DNA of 42,597 bases from a virus: IMG/VR virus record IMGVR_UViG_3300034073_003675, positions 1 through 42,597 of that record; one strand, given 5' to 3'. This document shows positions 39,559-42,597 of this stretch, piece after piece; position 1 is the stretch's first letter, and every line of letters begins with the position of its first letter. Made by a program: the position numbers and the translations under genes. Under the pieces are notes generated by a model. It saw only the letters and a program-made list of their open reading frames with translations, searched no databases and had not been told where the DNA came from.

Positions 39559-39943
39559 GTGGCGTCGGTATGCTAACAACGTATCTGCCCGATTAGCTGG
39601 ACAACCGCTTGATTTGCGTGTATTAAACACTCCAGCCGAAAGAGAAAAAGGTTTCATGTTTGAGCCTGAGCCCAATGATGGGTTTGGGCTTTTGTTCGTT
39701 CATCCAGAAGCAAGAACGTTAGGTTTTTGGATGCGAAACGTTCCTTTTGATTTGGATCTTGTAGCTTTAGATGAAGATATGAGAGTGGTTGAGATATTGC
39801 CATTACTGGCAGATGATGAAACTACTGTGGCTACTACGTTCCCATGCCGCTATGCGATTGAGTTAGCTGGGGGCTGGTGTGAACGTAATGGAGTATGTAA
39901 GGGCGATCAGTTAGAGCTTAATGAACAATATGGCGGGCTATAA
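39539..39943 (+). CDS. DUF192 family protein
   Basis: Protein of about 134 residues; the start may be ATG 39539 or 39551, both inside the previous gene. The sequence LRVLNTPAEREKGFMFEP, LLFVHPEARTLGFWMRNVPFDLDLVALDEDMRVVEI and the closing AIELAGGWCERNGVCKGDQ match the DUF192 fold, a small beta-rich protein of unknown biochemical role. No signal peptide precedes it, although many family members are exported. The 3' end overlaps the convergent HAD gene by 26 bases. Confidence 0.8.
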   Translation: MKEIMHKWRRYANNVSARLAGQPLDLRVLNTPAEREKGFMFEPEPNDGFGLLFVHPEARTLGFWMRNVPFDLDLVALDEDMRVVEILPLLADDETTVATTFPCRYAIELAGGWCERNGVCKGDQLELNEQYGGL

Positions 39944-40481
39944 TATTAACACCGGGAACTTCTGGTAAGTTCTTAACCGCTTTAATATTCTTATAGCTAT
40001 CATCAAAGAACTCAATCTCGGAATATTCTCCGGATTGAGCTTTTTCATATATCCAGTCTGCCTTTAGTTGTGGATCGCTATTTCCAAGAGTTATTATCTC
40101 AATATCATTTATTCCAATATCTTTTAGATAATCTCGGATAGCTGGTGCAGCCGATATACCTCTGGCTGTTAATATAACCGCCGCCCCTGGACCTCTTTTG
40201 CTTATAACTTTTTGCAATATATTTTGTGTCCAATGAATTGCCTCCGGATTGATTACATTACTGAAATCTGAATAATCAAATTCATCCCCAGGTTCTTTAT
40301 CATAGATTGCATATTCGGCAGGCGTGAGCCAAAGTTCGTCGCCATTAGCTTTTTTAACATGAACTCTGCTATGGGTTTTTACAAGAGTATCATCAAAATC
40401 AAAAACACGAAGCTTGTTAACGCCATCTAAAGCCTCATTTATAAGGATTGTAATATATTCTTTTAATAGTTGCTTGCTCAT
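39918..40481 (-). CDS. HAD-superfamily phosphatase with targeting-like N-terminus
   Basis: Protein of 187 residues. HAD motif I is VFDFDDTLV (Asp28, Asp30), motif II region is VILTARG, and motif IV is EFFDDSYKN, so it should be an Mg-dependent phosphohydrolase. It resembles the phosphatase half of phage polynucleotide kinase in layout, but the substrate is unknown. The first 16 residues, MSKQLLKEYITILINE, are followed by Ala and match the N-termini at 13277 and 41839, suggesting delivery into the head and cleavage there. Confidence 0.75.
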   Translation of the reverse strand: MSKQLLKEYITILINEALDGVNKLRVFDFDDTLVKTHSRVHVKKANGDELWLTPAEYAIYDKEPGDEFDYSDFSNVINPEAIHWTQNILQKVISKRGPGAAVILTARGISAAPAIRDYLKDIGINDIEIITLGNSDPQLKADWIYEKAQSGEYSEIEFFDDSYKNIKAVKNLPEVPGVNIIARHIVH

Positions 40482-40502
40482 GATCCAATACTAATTAGCT
40501 TT

Positions 40503-41774
40503 ATGAGCACATTTAATACCACGATGAAGCCTACTCCATTCGGCTACTTTGACTCTGATGCAGCTTTCCAAAGTGATGCAGATAAGATCGTTACCTTTGT
40601 TCTAAGAAAACTTGGAGAAGATGTATTAAGCGTAGAACTCACAAAAAAGATGATTTGGGCATGTTTTGAAGAGGCGACCTTATACTTCAATGCTATCATG
40701 ATCGAATATCAAGCTAAATCAAATTTGTCTTATCTTCTTGGTTCTCCTACTGGTTCTATAGACCCAAATACCGGCAAATATAATCTTAATCTTGTTAACA
40801 ATTACGTTCAGCCAAATCTAGAATATCTTGTAAGACAAGCAGAACCATATGCCTCTGAGGTTGGTTATGGACAATCTCTTCAATCCTATTCTGGTTCTAT
40901 TACGTTAGAAGTAGGTCGTCAAGATTATGACATTTATAATGAGCTTAAAGACGAACAGGGCAACCGTCTTGCTGCTTATATGGGAACCGGCTCTCTTGAT
41001 GTTCGTGGTAGAATGAAAGTATTTGAAGTATATCATTATGCGCCAATCCAATATGTCTTTAACTCAAATCTTGCATCCAACTTTATTGCAACTGGATTGC
41101 CTGTAGAATCTTATATTCCAGATACACGTTTCTATGTTCTTCCCTTATTTGAAGACGTATTAAGAGCCGGCATGTTAGATGCAGCTTCCCGTGTAAGACG
41201 TTCTCATTATTCTTATAAGATTGCTGGAACTGCTATCCGCTTATTCCCAACTCCAAATAATCTTATTCCATTCTATAATGACAAATTGTGGATCCGAGTA
41301 GGCTTTCCTCCTTCTGCTTATCCAGGCATCATGGGAACTTACTTTAGTGGCTCATTAGAGGCGTCTGGAAGCCTCCAGAACCCTGCTACACCGTCGTCTG
41401 TGATATTCGGTGTTAACAGCCCTGCAAACATTCCTATGGGCTTTATAGCGTATTCTTCTCTTAACCCATGGAGCAGAAACTGGATTATTCTATATACGCT
41501 AGCTCTTTGCAAAGAACTCCTTGGTTTGGTAAGAAGCAAGATGAAGTCCATTCCAATTCCAAATGCAGAATTACAACTTAATGGTGAAGACCTTATAACT
41601 CAAGGGAGAGAAGATAAGAAAGATTTATTAACTGGTGATACTGGTATTATAACAAAACTTGACGCACTTACTTATGATAAGCTTTCAGAGATACAAGCTA
41701 ATAAAGCTGAAAATGAAATGAAAATGTTGCAGCATCTACCAATGCCGGCAAAATATAACCTGTTTATAGGATGA
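40503..41774 (+). CDS. Putative virion structural protein
   Basis: Protein of 423 residues. ATG 40503 was chosen because it avoids overlap with the divergent HAD gene. It has a helical N-terminal part (ADKIVTFVLRKLGEDVLSVEL, MIWACFEEATLYFNAIM), a beta-rich middle with many Tyr and Ser (YSGSITLEVGRQDYDIY) and a helical C-terminus. Composition and context fit a neck or tail-connector protein of a myovirus, but no specific T4 counterpart can be named. Confidence 0.6.
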   Translation: MSTFNTTMKPTPFGYFDSDAAFQSDADKIVTFVLRKLGEDVLSVELTKKMIWACFEEATLYFNAIMIEYQAKSNLSYLLGSPTGSIDPNTGKYNLNLVNNYVQPNLEYLVRQAEPYASEVGYGQSLQSYSGSITLEVGRQDYDIYNELKDEQGNRLAAYMGTGSLDVRGRMKVFEVYHYAPIQYVFNSNLASNFIATGLPVESYIPDTRFYVLPLFEDVLRAGMLDAASRVRRSHYSYKIAGTAIRLFPTPNNLIPFYNDKLWIRVGFPPSAYPGIMGTYFSGSLEASGSLQNPATPSSVIFGVNSPANIPMGFIAYSSLNPWSRNWIILYTLALCKELLGLVRSKMKSIPIPNAELQLNGEDLITQGREDKKDLLTGDTGIITKLDALTYDKLSEIQANKAENEMKMLQHLPMPAKYNLFIG

Positions 41775-41805
41775 GTCAAAACGTCCCCTCTATTGTTTGA
41801 TAAAT

Positions 41806-41827
41806 GGAACGCTACCAATTAGAAAAA
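41806..41827 (+). promoter_or_regulatory. Conserved upstream motif, copy 2
   Basis: GGAACGCTACCAATTAGA, 17 of 18 positions identical to the copy at 25144, ahead of the 41839 gene. A shorter related TACTAATTAG lies before 40503. Confidence 0.45.
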
Positions 41828-41838
41828 AAAGAAGACAT

Positions 41839-42597
41839 ATGAACCTTTTAAAAGAATATATTAGTTTAATCATTAAAGAAGTTATGGATGAAGACGTAAA
41901 TTTGAAGCGTCTGCATCCAGATATGCTTGGCATATATGCTCTTGCTCAAGCTATAAATAAATTAATTTATGAAGGCGGTGCATTGCCTGGAACCTTGCCA
42001 ATAGACATTATTAGTTCTGGAAAAGATTTAAAATCTGCTCCAATGATAACAGATACAGAAAGAAAATCTGGCATATCCCTTCAACATACCGGCTCTACTT
42101 TTAAATTATATATTGATCCTTCTAAGTCAAAAACTTTCATGAGTGCCGATGATGAAACTCATGATATCATTCATACGATTACTGGACACCTTGCCAAAGC
42201 AATAGCCAGAAGAAGAGAAAGCCTTGAAGCTTCTGGTCAATATAGCGGCACCCCTTCCAAATTCAATAAAATAACTTTGAAAAAAGATGAAATTGCAAAG
42301 TTTACTGACAGTTTTGACAAAAAGTTTGGATATAAGTTGCCATATTCAGTTTTTGAAAAAACATTTAAATATAAAGACCCATACGAATATGGCGATTGGT
42401 TTGGTCAAACAGTTTGGCCAAATATTAAGAAAAAGAACGCTAAAATATACGGAAATCCTATTAATATACTTACGCTCAGACATCTTGGCGCTGTATTATG
42501 GAAATCCGTATACGGTGGCGGTGTTGTGCCGGGTATTTTTGGACACAAATATTGGGGAAATGTTGATATTTCCGATGCAAAACTTAATCCAGCAGAT
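41839..42597 (+). CDS. Open gene with targeting-like N-terminus, cut by window end
   Basis: 253 codons are visible with no stop, so the gene continues past the window. It starts MNLLKEYISLIIKE, the same peptide as at 13277 and 40481. Around residue 115 is DETHDIIHTITGH; the HDIIH part resembles a metalloprotease HExxH with Asp for Glu, but this is uncertain. The rest is basic and aromatic, without a known domain. AAAAAAAGAAG precedes the ATG. Likely a head-delivered protein. Confidence 0.7.
   Translation, partial: MNLLKEYISLIIKEVMDEDVNLKRLHPDMLGIYALAQAINKLIYEGGALPGTLPIDIISSGKDLKSAPMITDTERKSGISLQHTGSTFKLYIDPSKSKTFMSADDETHDIIHTITGHLAKAIARRRESLEASGQYSGTPSKFNKITLKKDEIAKFTDSFDKKFGYKLPYSVFEKTFKYKDPYEYGDWFGQTVWPNIKKKNAKIYGNPINILTLRHLGAVLWKSVYGGGVVPGIFGHKYWGNVDISDAKLNPAD

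Overview
This window reads as part of a large tailed-phage genome of the T4-like myovirus kind. The head module is T4-like: terminase large subunit (1186-2925), portal (27204-29324), prohead protease (30255-30860), a long acidic scaffold/core protein (32011-34032) and a gp23-type major capsid protein (34079-35977). Genes are densely packed on both strands with many ATGA/TGATG overlaps. Most of the sequence is AT-rich, with a few GC-richer early-gene clusters. The host cannot be named from the sequence. A lipoprotein with a lipobox and a tmRNA tag ending in YALAA fit a bacterial host, probably Gram-negative.

Layout. 1-4285: HNH nucleases, terminase, a dCMP-deaminase-like protein and small unknowns. 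4278-4635: a complete tmRNA. 4636-11290: unknown genes, a metallopeptidase-like protein, a class II lysyl-tRNA synthetase, a secreted cell-wall-hydrolase-like protein, tRNA-Glu, tRNA-Ala and a ~600-nt structured non-coding region with tRNA-Asn inside it. 11295-19855: metabolic and translation genes, namely isocitrate lyase, a PurZ/PurA-type adenylosuccinate synthetase, a mannose-phosphate-isomerase-type cupin, an amidoligase plus gamma-glutamylcyclotransferase-like cassette, IF-1, a SpoU/TrmH methyltransferase, a Dps/ferritin-like protein, and tRNAs Pro, Met (initiator-like), Gly and Arg. 19858-25120: a minus-strand operon with GroEL. 25173-35977: a nucleotidyltransferase, a PD-(D/E)xK nuclease and the head genes. 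36078-39943: small early-type genes. 39918-42597: a HAD phosphatase, a virion-type protein and a truncated open gene.

Three cross-cutting patterns stand out. (1) Several unrelated proteins (a HAD phosphatase, a PD-(D/E)xK nuclease, low-complexity proteins) begin with a similar amphipathic peptide of the LLKEYIxLIxxE type, often followed by a plausible (L/I)-x-E cleavage site. This looks like a capsid-targeting propeptide removed by the prohead protease. (2) At least eight genes have a sigma70-like promoter placed so that predicted transcription starts at, or one base before, the ATG, so their mRNAs would be leaderless. (3) The phage also carries IF-1 and an initiator-like tRNA-Met. Together with tmRNA, LysRS, a SPOUT methyltransferase and other tRNAs, this suggests control of translation, including initiation.

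All functional names come from motifs read by eye. No database search was possible.
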